The position numbers and the translations under genes are program-made. Positions 23,784-31,585 of a stretch of 64,000 bases of DNA are shown here, in pieces. Within the stretch, counting starts at the first letter, position 1; each line of letters begins with the position of its first letter. This DNA comes from Pseudomonas sp. DTU_2021_1001937_2_SI_NGA_ILE_001 (GTDB lineage: Bacteria; Pseudomonadota; Gammaproteobacteria; Pseudomonadales; Pseudomonadaceae). The notes beneath the pieces were generated by a model. The model was given only the letters and a program-made list of their open reading frames with translations, did no database searches and was not told where the DNA came from. Location of the stretch: assembly GCF_032463525.1 (NCBI RefSeq), contig NZ_CP135971.1, positions 1,054,001 to 1,118,000 of the forward strand. The letters run 5' to 3'.

Positions 23784-23906
23784 ATGAATGCTCAACACCG
23801 CGATGTCCCTTCGCTTCTTTCTGCGTGTCTGCGCGCCCCGCTGCTTCGGCAGATTACCGGTGGCCTGTGGCACTTCAGCCCCTGCTCCTGCGTCCCCAAC
23901 GCGTGA
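23784..23906 (+). CDS. Possible 40-residue leader ORF upstream of gluconate permease
   Basis: ATG 23784 is preceded by AAGGTG at 23769-23774 (9 nt spacing) and lies just after the promoter and palindrome. The predicted peptide starts MNAQHRDVPSLL, ends WHFSPCSCVPNA and stops 112 nt before the permease start. I recognise no family. It might be a regulatory leader peptide or simply untranslated leader; other frames through this stretch are also open, so coding status is unproven. Confidence 0.35.
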   Translation: MNAQHRDVPSLLSACLRAPLLRQITGGLWHFSPCSCVPNA

Positions 23907-24018
23907 ATACGCCGGTTTCTTGCGGCAACGATGCCGCGCCTGCCGGGCGCTGCGCCGCCCTTCCTATGCCTATGAATGCTGAGTGCCCCCCAAGCGCCAG
24001 CCCAACCGAGATCCGTCC

Positions 24019-25404
24019 ATGACTCCGTTAGATATTCAGCTCTTGATGACCGCGCTGGTCAGTGTCCTGGTGCTGGTGGCACTCATCGTTTCGCGCCTGA
24101 AGATGCACCCGCTGCTGGCCCTGCTGGTGGTGTCCGTCGGCGTTGGCTTTGCCACCGGCATGGAGCCCGGCTCGATCGTTTCGCACCTAGTCGCCGGTGC
24201 CGGCAAGACCCTCGGTGCGGTTGGCGTGGTGATCGCGCTGGGCGCCATGCTGGGCAAGATCCTGGCAGACGCCGGGGTCACCGAGCAGATCGCCGAGGTG
24301 ATCCTCAAGCGCACCCCGGATCGCATGATTCCCTGGGCGATGATGATGGTGGCCTTCGTCATTGGCATTCCGATGTTCTTCGAGGTGGGCCTGGTGATCA
24401 TGCTGCCGCTGATCTTCAGCGTGGCGCGCAAGCTCGAAGGGCAGGAGCGCTTCAAGGGGTCGGCCTATGTATATGTCGGGGTTCCAGTGATTGCTGCCCT
24501 GGCGGCCATGCACGGCATGGTGCCACCGCATCCTGGTCCGTTGACCGCCATCGCCGCACTGAAGACCTCGGTTGGCCCGACCATGCTCTACGGCTTCCTT
24601 GCTGCGGTGCCAGCGATGATTCTGGGCGGCCCGCTGTATGGCCTGTTTATCGCGCCGCGCATGAGCACCCGCCCCGACCAGGCTCTGCTCGACCAGTTCA
24701 CCCTCGCGGAAAAGGCTGACGACAAGGCCCTGCCCAGCGTGTGGATCGGCGTGCTGGCTGCCCTGCTGCCGGCGATTCTGATGCTGGTGCATGCGGTGGC
24801 CGAGATGGTCCTGCCCAAGGGCAATGCCATCCTGCAAATGGCGGCTTTCGTGGGCAATCCGCTGATCGCCATGCTGCTGGGCGTGCTGTTCGCCGGTGCC
24901 AGCCTGGTGCTGTTGCGCGGTGGCGACACCGACAAGCTGCGCGCGGCGCTGGGCAAGAGCCTGATGCCCATCGCCTCGATCATCATGATCATCGCTGGCG
25001 GCGGTGCCTTCCAGGAGCTGCTGACCAGCGCCAAGGTGGGTGATGCCATCGTGCACCTGACCCAGCAGTCAGCCGTACCGCCGCTGATTCTGGGCTGGCT
25101 GATCGCGATGCTGCTGTCGGTGTCGACCGGCTCGGCCACCGTCGGCATCGTCGGCGCTGCCGGGCTGCTGGCCCCGCTTGCCGGTGCCGACCCGACCCTC
25201 AACCTGCCACTGCTGGCGCTGTCCATCGGCTGCGGTTCGCTGTTCTTCAACTACGCCAACCATGCCGGCTTCTGGATGGTCAAAGAGTCGTTCGGCATGA
25301 CCATGAGCGAAGCCACCAAGACCATTTCGGTGGTGCAATCCATCGTCGCGGTGGTCGGCTTGATCGTCGTGCTGGTTCTCAATGCAGTGACGTCCGTCAG
25401 CTGA
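24019..25404 (+). CDS. gntP: GntP-family gluconate/sugar-acid permease
   Basis: This 461-residue, very hydrophobic inner-membrane protein carries GntP-family features: an N-terminal pair of membrane segments, the stretch GVVIALGAMLGKILADAGVTE, the loop IPMFFEVGLVIMLPL, the motif HGMVPPHPGP and a late STGSATVG/NYANHAGFW region. It should import gluconate or a related sugar acid with protons. I chose ATG 24019 (MTPLDIQLL) over the upstream in-frame start at 23983, which would add twelve polar residues. No gluconokinase or GntR regulator is adjacent, unlike many gnt loci, so transport may serve a kinase encoded elsewhere. A promoter, a palindrome and a possible leader ORF precede it, and a hairpin follows. 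Confidence 0.93.
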   Translation: MTPLDIQLLMTALVSVLVLVALIVSRLKMHPLLALLVVSVGVGFATGMEPGSIVSHLVAGAGKTLGAVGVVIALGAMLGKILADAGVTEQIAEVILKRTPDRMIPWAMMMVAFVIGIPMFFEVGLVIMLPLIFSVARKLEGQERFKGSAYVYVGVPVIAALAAMHGMVPPHPGPLTAIAALKTSVGPTMLYGFLAAVPAMILGGPLYGLFIAPRMSTRPDQALLDQFTLAEKADDKALPSVWIGVLAALLPAILMLVHAVAEMVLPKGNAILQMAAFVGNPLIAMLLGVLFAGASLVLLRGGDTDKLRAALGKSLMPIASIIMIIAGGGAFQELLTSAKVGDAIVHLTQQSAVPPLILGWLIAMLLSVSTGSATVGIVGAAGLLAPLAGADPTLNLPLLALSIGCGSLFFNYANHAGFWMVKESFGMTMSEATKTISVVQSIVAVVGLIVVLVLNAVTSVS

Positions 25405-25416
25405 ACAGCGGCCACA

Positions 25417-25445
25417 GGGTGGAAACCGGTGTCTGTTTTCCACCC
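25417..25445 (+). terminator. Hairpin after gntP
   Basis: GGGTGGAAA at 25417-25425 pairs with TTTCCACCC at 25437-25445 around an 11 nt loop, 12 nt after the permease stop. No T-tract follows, so it may stabilise the transcript end rather than terminate by itself. Confidence 0.5.
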
Positions 25446-25528
25446 CGGAGGTCACGTTGGCTACCCTGCTTTCATCTGGGACTGCCCCATGACACGGCGG
25501 GCAGTCTGTTTCCCGAGCAGGAGTGCCC

Positions 25529-26023
25529 ATGATGCAAAGTGTCTGTGGTCAGGAAAAAGCGCTGGTGCTGTGCCCCGCGTCGCCCGAGGATCTGGAAGAC
25601 CTGGTCGCGATCCGTATCGAGGCCATGCGCGAAAGCCTTGAGCGAGTCGGGCGGTTCGACCCGGAGCGAGCGCGTGAACGCTTCGTGAGTGGCTTCGACG
25701 TCAACTGCACCCGCCGAATCGAGTTGTCCGGTGAACTGGTCGGTTTTGTCGTGGTAAAAAGCCAGCCGGCCGAGCTGCTGCTTGACCACCTGTACGTGCG
25801 ACCTCATGTACAAGGCCTGGGCGTGGGTTCTGCCGTGCTTCAGCAGTTGTTCGAAGAGGCCGATGAGGTCGGACTGCCGATTCGGGTAGGAGCACTCAAG
25901 GAGAGTGATTCGAATCGCTTCTACGCACGACACGGTTTCGTGTTCGTCGAAAGTGCTGAATTTGACAACTACTATGTCCGACCCAGCTTCGCGAGCCTTG
26001 GCAACCGAGCGAGCGGTGCATGA
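25529..26023 (+). CDS. GNAT-family N-acetyltransferase
   Basis: A 164-residue protein with the acetyl-CoA binding core: a beta-4 strand LLLDHLYVRPHVQGLGVGSAVL (the Q/R-x-x-G-x-G/A loop as VQGLGVGS), then RVGALKESDSNRFYARHGFVF, typical of motif B. Start ATG 25529 is chosen because AGGAG lies 5 nt upstream; a GTG at 25523 is in frame but overlaps that ribosome site. The substrate is unknown. It stands alone between the permease hairpin and a REP pair, with no link to the NRPS loci visible. Confidence 0.88.
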   Translation: MMQSVCGQEKALVLCPASPEDLEDLVAIRIEAMRESLERVGRFDPERARERFVSGFDVNCTRRIELSGELVGFVVVKSQPAELLLDHLYVRPHVQGLGVGSAVLQQLFEEADEVGLPIRVGALKESDSNRFYARHGFVFVESAEFDNYYVRPSFASLGNRASGA

Positions 26024-26083
26024 CCGCCCCCTTAAGCCGTAGATCCATGCTGTTCGATTAAGCGCTTTGCGGCTTTGTGGCTT

Positions 26084-26173
26084 GGTGGGAGCGGCTTTAG
26101 CCGCGAAAGCGCCGGAAAATTCACTGCATCTGTTGTGAACAGGCGATCGCTTCGCGGCTGAAGCCGCTCCTAC
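26084..26173. repeat. REP doublet (inverted pair)
   Basis: GGTGGGAGCGGCTTTAGCCG... at 26084-26110 and its inverted partner ...CGGCTGAAGCCGCTCCTACC at 26148-26173 form a classical Pseudomonas putida-type REP pair (BIME). Each unit is itself an imperfect palindrome. It lies between convergent GNAT and SDR genes, the usual location. Confidence 0.9.
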
Positions 26174-26192
26174 CCGGCCATCTGTATTGGCC

Positions 26193-26945
26193 TTAGATCT
26201 GGACCAGGCCACCGTCGACGAACAGCTCGGCACCGTTGACGAACGAGGCGTCGCTGCTGGCCAGGAACACGGCCGCGTTGGCGATCTCCACTGGCTCACC
26301 CACGCGCCCCAGCGGCACCTGCGCGGCCAGGTAGTCGAGCAGGCCTTGCTGTTGCGCGGCATCGGGGCCGGCAAGATCAACCAGCCCAGGCGTACGGATG
26401 GGGCCAGGGCTCAGGGTGTTGATCCGCACCCCGCGATCCTTCAGATCCAGAATCCAGCTGCGGGCCAAGGCACGTACAGCGGCCTTCGAAGCGGAATACA
26501 CGCTGAAGGCCGACGTACCCGAACTGCCGGCCGTGGAACCGGTGAGAATCACCGAAGCGCCTGTCGCCAGCAGTGGCAGCGCCTTCTGTACGGTAAACAG
26601 CACGCCCTTCACATTGCGGTCGAAGGTGTCGTGATAATGCGCCTCGGTAATCTCGCCCAGCGGCTGCATCGAACCGCCACCGGCATTGGCGAACAGCACA
26701 TCGAGACGACCGTGGGCCTGGCGAATGCGCTCGTAAAGCGCGTCGAGTTGTTCCAGCGCAGTGGAATCCACTGCCATGCCGGTAGCATTGCCGACTTCGG
26801 AGACGGCCTTATCCAGTTCCGCCTGGCGGCGACCGGTGATGTACACGTGGGCGCCCTCTTCTGCAAAGCGTTTGGCGGTGGCCAAGCCGATACCGGTGGT
26901 GCCGCCGGTGACCAGTGCGATCTTGCCTTCAAGTTTGTGGCTCAT
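26193..26945 (-). CDS. Classical short-chain dehydrogenase/reductase
   Basis: A 250-residue NAD(P)-dependent oxidoreductase with the cofactor motif TGGTTGIG near residue 15, NAGGG near residue 89, a catalytic Ser region ([12 protein letters not shown]), the YSASKAA catalytic Tyr-Lys motif and the PG/IRTPG segment. Length and motif order match classical SDRs such as 3-oxoacyl-ACP reductase-like enzymes, but the substrate cannot be told. The arginine in TGRRQAEL after beta-2 suggests NADPH preference. GGGAGAAA provides a good ribosome site. It is divergent from the LysR gene at 27048, which probably controls it. Confidence 0.93.
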   Translation of the reverse strand: MSHKLEGKIALVTGGTTGIGLATAKRFAEEGAHVYITGRRQAELDKAVSEVGNATGMAVDSTALEQLDALYERIRQAHGRLDVLFANAGGGSMQPLGEITEAHYHDTFDRNVKGVLFTVQKALPLLATGASVILTGSTAGSSGTSAFSVYSASKAAVRALARSWILDLKDRGVRINTLSPGPIRTPGLVDLAGPDAAQQQGLLDYLAAQVPLGRVGEPVEIANAAVFLASSDASFVNGAELFVDGGLVQI

Positions 26946-27047
26946 GGTGTTTCTCCCTCAGGGATAGGTCGTGGTGTGGGAGAAGCGTATCGACGAACCG
27001 AATGGAGCAAAATAGAATCATCCGAAACTTATCGTTGCAGATTTGAA
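26946..27047. promoter_or_regulatory. Divergent SDR/LysR intergenic control region
   Basis: This 102 nt gap separates two divergent starts. It contains an AT-rich stretch (AAAATAGAATCATCC...ACTTATCG) with T-N11-A spacing possibilities typical of LysR-regulator sites. No single box can be fixed by eye. Confidence 0.4.
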
Positions 27048-27965
27048 ATGAGCAAACTTCCGGATTTCGAAGGGCTGGCCATGTTCGCCAAGGTCGCTGA
27101 AGAAGGTTCCTACGCAGCGGCGGCGCGCTTGATGTCGGTCTCGGTGCCCACCGTATCGCGGGCCGTGGCGCGTCTCGAAGAACGGCTGGGCGGGCGACTG
27201 TTCAATCGCACGTCACGCCAGTTGTCGTTGACCGAGTTCGGTCAGCGCATCGTCGAGCAGGCCGGCGACCTCTATCGCCAGGCAGAAGAGATGGAAAGCA
27301 GCGCCCAGGAGCTGGCCGTGCAACCCCGAGGGCTGGTACGCCTGGCGGTACCGATGTCGTTTGGCGTGCGTTGGGTCGCGCCATTACTGCCAAAGCTGAT
27401 GCAGCAGTACCCGGAGCTGACGATCGATCTGCATTTGTCCGACGCCTCCACCGACCTGATTGCCGAGGGGTTCGATGCCGCCCTGCGTATAGCCGCGCTA
27501 CCGGATTCGTCGCTGGTGGCCAGGCGTATCTGTTCCGTTACCCAGTACCTGGTCGCAGCGCCGGATTACCTGGCGACCCATGGGCGACCGCAACACCCTC
27601 GCGACCTGAGCGGACACCCTTGCATGAGCTACGCCTACCGTGCACGCAGTGAGCTGTGGCGCTTTACCCTGCAAGACGGCACTGAAGAGCACGTGCAACC
27701 TGCAGGCCCCCTGCGGGTGACCAATTCCGACGCCTTGATTCCACCGTTGCTGGCTGGGCTGGGGATTGCCGAACTGCCGGAGTTCATCGCTCACGAGTAC
27801 CTGGCCGACGGTCGTCTCGAACATCTGCTACCTGAATGGAGCATGACCCGCGGCGGACTCTACTTCGTCACCCCCTCGGCACGCAGCCGCCCGCGCAAGG
27901 TGCAGGCGCTGTCAGACTTTTTCGTCGAGCACCTGGCCAATCCGCACTGGCGTTGGACGCCGTGA
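27048..27965 (+). CDS. LysR-family transcriptional regulator
   Basis: A 305-residue protein with an N-terminal winged helix-turn-helix (FAKVAEEGSYAAAARLM, then VPTVSRAVARLEERLGGRLF) and a LysR effector domain (VRLAVPMSFGVRWVAPLLP..., later GLGIAELPEF). ATG 27048 gives the standard N terminus; in-frame coding potential extends upstream only because it shadows the divergent SDR gene. It probably regulates the adjacent SDR in response to a small molecule. It is closest in style to the CrgA/DsdC-like LysR members that control oxidoreductases. No tie to siderophore or peptide synthesis is evident. Confidence 0.94.
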   Translation: MSKLPDFEGLAMFAKVAEEGSYAAAARLMSVSVPTVSRAVARLEERLGGRLFNRTSRQLSLTEFGQRIVEQAGDLYRQAEEMESSAQELAVQPRGLVRLAVPMSFGVRWVAPLLPKLMQQYPELTIDLHLSDASTDLIAEGFDAALRIAALPDSSLVARRICSVTQYLVAAPDYLATHGRPQHPRDLSGHPCMSYAYRARSELWRFTLQDGTEEHVQPAGPLRVTNSDALIPPLLAGLGIAELPEFIAHEYLADGRLEHLLPEWSMTRGGLYFVTPSARSRPRKVQALSDFFVEHLANPHWRWTP

Positions 27966-28175
27966 AGCCATCGCGAACCGCACAGCACACCGGTTCAGCC
28001 CGCCGTCATCGGGGCGGCGCAGGCGGCGGAAATGCACCTGCCCGCCCGCCACACAAAAATGACTGGTTACAACTATTTCAGAAATGTTAAAACCGGATCC
28101 AATAAACCGGTCCGCGCTGCTTCTTTAAACATCACCTCGATGCTTCCCACACGGATCTGACCGCAGGCTCTGCCC

Positions 28176-29384
28176 ATGCCCGAAGACCTTTCTCTAAAGC
28201 CGTACTCGAACGCTCCCATCGACACCGAGGCAGGTCGCCGCCGATCCCTGGCAGCAGGGAGTCTCGCGCATGCCGTGCACGATGGCCTGACCGACGTCAT
28301 TTATGTGCTGCTGCCGCTCTGGCAGGCCGCCTTTGGTCTCAGCTACGCGCAGATCGGGCTACTGCGCGGAGCCTACGCAGGCATGATGGCCGGTTTTCAA
28401 CTACTGGCCAGCCGCGGTGCCCGCCACTGGGGGCGTGAACGGCTGCTGGTGGCCGGCACCGCCTTGGCCGGGCTGGCCTACCTGCTGGCTGCCCAGGCCA
28501 ATGGCCTAATCTGGCTGGTCCTGGCGTTGATGATCGGGGGGCTGGGCGCGAGCACCCAGCATCCGCTGGCTTCGGCCCTGGTTTCGGACGCCTATGAAGG
28601 CAGTGGCCGTACCAAGCAGGCCCTGGCGCAGTACAACTTTGCCGGAGACATCGGCAAGGCCGTCATCCCCGGCATCAGCGGCCTGGCACTGATGTACATC
28701 TCCTGGCAGGCCAATGCGCTGCTGCTGGGCGTGCTCGGCCTCGCGGCGGCGGTCGGGTTGTGGCGGCTGATACCCGACGAAGCGGCGCAGGCCGGTAGAG
28801 CCAAACAGAAAGCCCTTACTGAAACGCCCGGCTCGCCCGTCGGCCTGGCCGCGCTGATCGCCACCGGAACCCTGGACAGCGGCGTGCGCATGGGCTTTCT
28901 GACCTTCCTGCCGTTCCTGCTGCAACTCAAGGGTGCGCAGCCCGAGCATATCGGCCTGGCCTTGGCGCTGCTGTTCATGGGCGGCGCGTTTGGCAAACTG
29001 TTCTGCGGTTACCTCGGTGCCCGCCTCGGCCCGGTACGCACGGTGATCTGCACGGAAGTCCTCACGGCGGTGCTGATTCTGCTGGCCATCGTGTTGCCCT
29101 ACTTCTCGCTGATGCTGGTGATGCCGCTGATCGGCCTGGCCCTGAACGGCACTTCATCCGTGCTCGGCGGCCTGGTGCCGGACTTCACCTCGCGCACTAA
29201 CCGCGACAAGGTGTTCGCCTGGTTCTACACCGGCACCGTCGGCGGCGGCGCCTGTGCGCCAATGCTCATCGGCGCCATCGCGGATGAAGCCGGGGTGGTC
29301 AATGGCCTGGTGACGCTGGCTGGGCTGTTGCTGCTGACCGTGCCACTGGGGCTGTGCATTGCCAGGGGGCTGCGTGGGGCTTGA
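28176..29384 (+). CDS. MFS transporter, fosmidomycin-resistance (Fsr)-like
   Basis: A 402-residue protein with about twelve hydrophobic segments. The first reads LAHAVHDGLTDVIYVLLPLW, as in the Fsr-like branch of the major facilitator family. A central cytoplasmic loop near residues 210-228 separates the two halves. The ATG is preceded by CAGG. The 211 nt upstream of it (27966-28175) shows no further gene. Function is presumably efflux of a small molecule. Although it lies between two NRPS loci, nothing ties it to either product, and a drug-type exporter of unknown substrate is the safest reading. Confidence 0.88.
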   Translation: MPEDLSLKPYSNAPIDTEAGRRRSLAAGSLAHAVHDGLTDVIYVLLPLWQAAFGLSYAQIGLLRGAYAGMMAGFQLLASRGARHWGRERLLVAGTALAGLAYLLAAQANGLIWLVLALMIGGLGASTQHPLASALVSDAYEGSGRTKQALAQYNFAGDIGKAVIPGISGLALMYISWQANALLLGVLGLAAAVGLWRLIPDEAAQAGRAKQKALTETPGSPVGLAALIATGTLDSGVRMGFLTFLPFLLQLKGAQPEHIGLALALLFMGGAFGKLFCGYLGARLGPVRTVICTEVLTAVLILLAIVLPYFSLMLVMPLIGLALNGTSSVLGGLVPDFTSRTNRDKVFAWFYTGTVGGGACAPMLIGAIADEAGVVNGLVTLAGLLLLTVPLGLCIARGLRGA

Positions 29385-29428
29385 TCTGGGCAAGGGCCAA
29401 AACAGCTCGCTAGGCACCCTTCAATTTC

Positions 29429-29516
29429 TGTTGGAGCTTGCTCGCGAACAGCTCAGCAAAATCCATGCATCTGCTGCGACCATGAGGCAGCCATCGCGAG
29501 CAAGCTCGCTCCAACG
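29429..29516. repeat. REP-like inverted pair
   Basis: TTGGAGCTTGCTCGCGA at 29431-29447 is inverted at 29494-29514 (TCGCGAGCAAGCTCGCTCCAA). Units and spacing resemble a Pseudomonas REP doublet of a different subfamily from the one at 26084. It lies between the MFS gene and the deaminase remnant. Confidence 0.85.
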
Positions 29517-29524
29517 GTCTGATT

Positions 29525-29781
29525 GATCGGTATTGGGCCAAACACTTCGTCAGATGCTCGGCCGCTTGCTCTGTCAACACGCCGACCACGACGGCAATGC
29601 CGGCGTCCTCCAGCATTCCGACTCCTGCCCCCGCGTTTCGTGGATCGGGGTCAAGCATCCCGACGATTACTTTCTCTATTCCACTGTTGCTCAGGGCTTT
29701 GGGCACTTCAGGAACATCGCGCCCGTTAACCAGCCCATGCTGGGAGCGGGTTGCCAAAAGCCACCCGCACCTGTCTAGCAT
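29525..29781 (-). pseudogene. Decayed deaminase-domain remnant (RibD/CMP-deaminase-like)
   Basis: On the minus strand from ATG 29781 a frame contains ALSNSGIEKVIVGMLDPDP, then NAGAGVGMLEDAGIAVVVG and a VLTEQAAEHL tail. This strongly resembles the C-terminal half of a RibD-type deaminase domain (SGI.RVV.G..DPNP..G.G...L..AGI.V..GVL). The zinc-binding HAE and PCxxC parts are absent, and the frame runs on into the REP pair, giving nonsense. I read it as a fragment left after deletion. The rest of the 29385-29868 gap holds only the REP pair and the promoter region of the next gene. Confidence 0.55.
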
Positions 29782-29868
29782 GGCGGTTACAGCCAGTCCG
29801 CCCCTCACCCGACCTGAACCTTTCGCGTCTCGCGCTTTCCTAGCAACACCATATTTCTGGAGAAGCCC

Positions 29869-30930
29869 ATGACTCATCTGGCATTGGTAGTCGGCGCCAG
29901 CGGCATCGTCGGCAGCGCAACCACGGACCTTCTGTTGGAGAACGGCTGGCAGGTCGCAGCCCTGTCCCGCCGCCCCGCGGCGCGCGTCGGCGTGACCCCG
30001 GTGGCCGCCGATCTGCAGGATCCGGCATCGGTGACAGCTGCGCTGAAGAACCTCAAGCCGACCCACGTCTTCATCACCACCTGGTCGCGGCAGGCGACTG
30101 AGGCAGAGAACATCAAGGTCAACTCGGCCATGGTGCGTAACGTGCTCGACGCCCTGCGCCCGGCGGGCAGCGTCAAGCATGTGGCATTGGTGACGGGCCT
30201 GAAACACTACCTCGGCCCGTTCGAGGCCTATGGCAAGGGCACCCTGCCACAGACGCCGTTCCGTGAAGAACAAGGCCGCCTGGACGTGGAGAACTTCTAC
30301 TACGCCCAGGAAGACGAAGTCTTTGCCGCCGCCGAGAAAGACGGCTTCACCTGGAGCGTGCACCGCCCGCATACCGTCACTGGCGTCGCGGTCGGCAATG
30401 CCATGAACATGGCCACCACCCTCGCCGTCTACGCGACCATCTGCAAGCACACCGGACGTCCGTTCGTGTTCCCGGGTTCCCGCGTGCAGTGGGACAGCCT
30501 GACCGACATGACCGATGCCCGTCAGCTGGCCAAGCAGCAGCTGTGGGCGGCCACCACGCCGGCGGCGGCCAACCAGGCCTTCAACATCACCAATGGCGAT
30601 ATCTTCCGCTGGAAGTGGATGTGGGGGCGCATTGCCGAATACTTCGGTCTCGAAGCCGCCGACTTCCCGGCCGCGCCCGCGCCGCTGGAAACGCAGATGG
30701 CCGACGACCAGAAAGCCTGGAGCCAGATCGCCGCGGAACATGGCCTACAGGAAAGCGACATCAGCCGCCTGATTTCGCCCTGGCACACCGACGCCGACCT
30801 GGGCCGCCCCATCGAGGTGGTCACCGACATGACCAAGAGCCGCCTGATGGGCTTCGATGCCTACCAGGCCAGCGACCAGGCGTTCTTCAACGTCTTCGAA
30901 AGGCTGCGCACCCTCCGGCTGATTCCCTGA
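29869..30930 (+). CDS. PRISE-like (progesterone 5-beta-reductase/iridoid-synthase-type) SDR oxidoreductase
   Basis: A 353-residue extended SDR with an N-terminal Rossmann motif GASGIVGSA (typical GxxGxxG), VTGLKHYLGPFE around the catalytic lysine region, and NFYYAQED, the signature of PRISE-type enone reductases, in which the usual YxxxK is altered. Such enzymes reduce activated C=C bonds of enones with NADPH; the bacterial substrate is unknown. The ribosome site TGGAGAAG precedes ATG 29869. It is monocistronic and ends in a strong hairpin shared with the convergent hydrolase gene. Confidence 0.85.
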   Translation: MTHLALVVGASGIVGSATTDLLLENGWQVAALSRRPAARVGVTPVAADLQDPASVTAALKNLKPTHVFITTWSRQATEAENIKVNSAMVRNVLDALRPAGSVKHVALVTGLKHYLGPFEAYGKGTLPQTPFREEQGRLDVENFYYAQEDEVFAAAEKDGFTWSVHRPHTVTGVAVGNAMNMATTLAVYATICKHTGRPFVFPGSRVQWDSLTDMTDARQLAKQQLWAATTPAAANQAFNITNGDIFRWKWMWGRIAEYFGLEAADFPAAPAPLETQMADDQKAWSQIAAEHGLQESDISRLISPWHTDADLGRPIEVVTDMTKSRLMGFDAYQASDQAFFNVFERLRTLRLIP

Positions 30931-30937
30931 AGCCAAG

Positions 30938-30964
30938 CAGTGCCCTCGATCATCGAGGGCACTG
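30938..30964. terminator. Bidirectional hairpin between convergent genes
   Basis: CAGTGCCCTCGAT at 30938-30950 is followed directly by its near-perfect complement ATCGAGGGCACTG ending at 30964. It sits between the PRISE gene stop (30930) and the hydrolase stop (30995), so it can serve both strands. Confidence 0.8.
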
Positions 30965-30994
30965 TTCTGGAAATCGGGACCTGCAACATTCCTT

Positions 30995-31528
30995 TCAAAA
31001 CGAAACTTCTGCACTTGGCTGAGCGCTGATCTGCACCCCGAAACTCTTGATACTCGGCAGCGTCGCGTTGTGATGAGCAATGATCGCAGCGGCCTCGGCA
31101 TGTGCCTTGTCATGGGTCGTGTGCGCATCGCTGGCCAGCGTCACGTGATAGCCCAGCCCTGCGGCACGACGCACTGTGGTGTCGATACAAAACTCCGTGG
31201 CATAGCCGCACACCACCAGTTCCGAGACACCGGCGTGTTTCAACAGTGCATCCAGATCGGTGTTCAGGAAAGAGTCGGGTGTGGTCTTGCGCACGAACTG
31301 GTCGCCCGCCAAAACCTCGAGCCCGACATGCAGCTGCCAAGCGTCGCTGCCATGTCTGAAGTGCTGCCCGACAGTCGCTTCGTGCTGGATGAACACGACA
31401 GGTACACCCCGTTGCCGGGCCTTAGCCGTGAGCGTATTGATCCGCGCGATGACCTGCGCCGCATTGGCCGGTTGTGGCTCAGGCTCGAACAGACCTTGTT
31501 GGACGTCGATGACGATCAGTGCTTTCAC
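30995..31528 (-). CDS. Isochorismatase-like cysteine hydrolase
   Basis: A 177-residue protein of the isochorismatase/nicotinamidase fold, with an N-terminal catalytic Asp in ALIVIDVQQGLF, a central lysine after FVRKTTPDSF, and the nucleophile Cys in VCGYATEFCIDTTVRRA preceded by the cis-peptide GYATE. These form the Asp-Lys-Cys triad. The GTG start at 31528 has AGGAG upstream. The enzyme is a free-standing single domain, unlike the isochorismatase-ArCP fusions of catechol siderophores, and no isochorismate synthase is nearby. A role in siderophore synthesis is therefore not supported; amide or pyrazinamide-type hydrolysis is equally likely. Confidence 0.88.
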   Translation of the reverse strand: MKALIVIDVQQGLFEPEPQPANAAQVIARINTLTAKARQRGVPVVFIQHEATVGQHFRHGSDAWQLHVGLEVLAGDQFVRKTTPDSFLNTDLDALLKHAGVSELVVCGYATEFCIDTTVRRAAGLGYHVTLASDAHTTHDKAHAEAAAIIAHHNATLPSIKSFGVQISAQPSAEVSF

Positions 31529-31585
31529 TCGGTTTCAGCTCCTGCAAAAAGGCTTTGATTCAGATCTTGCCGTACGCGGCACAGC

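Noticed and set aside
26187..27047. Extended N terminus of the LysR regulator (in-frame start at 26187)
   Set aside because: The extra 287 codons are the antisense of the SDR gene; the LysR winged helix starts right after ATG 27048.
29410..30741. 443-residue minus-strand frame covering the PRISE gene and the deaminase remnant
   Set aside because: Most of it is antisense to the PRISE gene; only the short portion at 29525-29781 resembles a protein family, and that is listed as a remnant.
30995..31528. Isochorismatase-like gene as part of a catechol siderophore pathway
   Set aside because: It is a free-standing hydrolase with no aryl carrier domain, and no isochorismate synthase or 2,3-dihydroxybenzoate genes are nearby.
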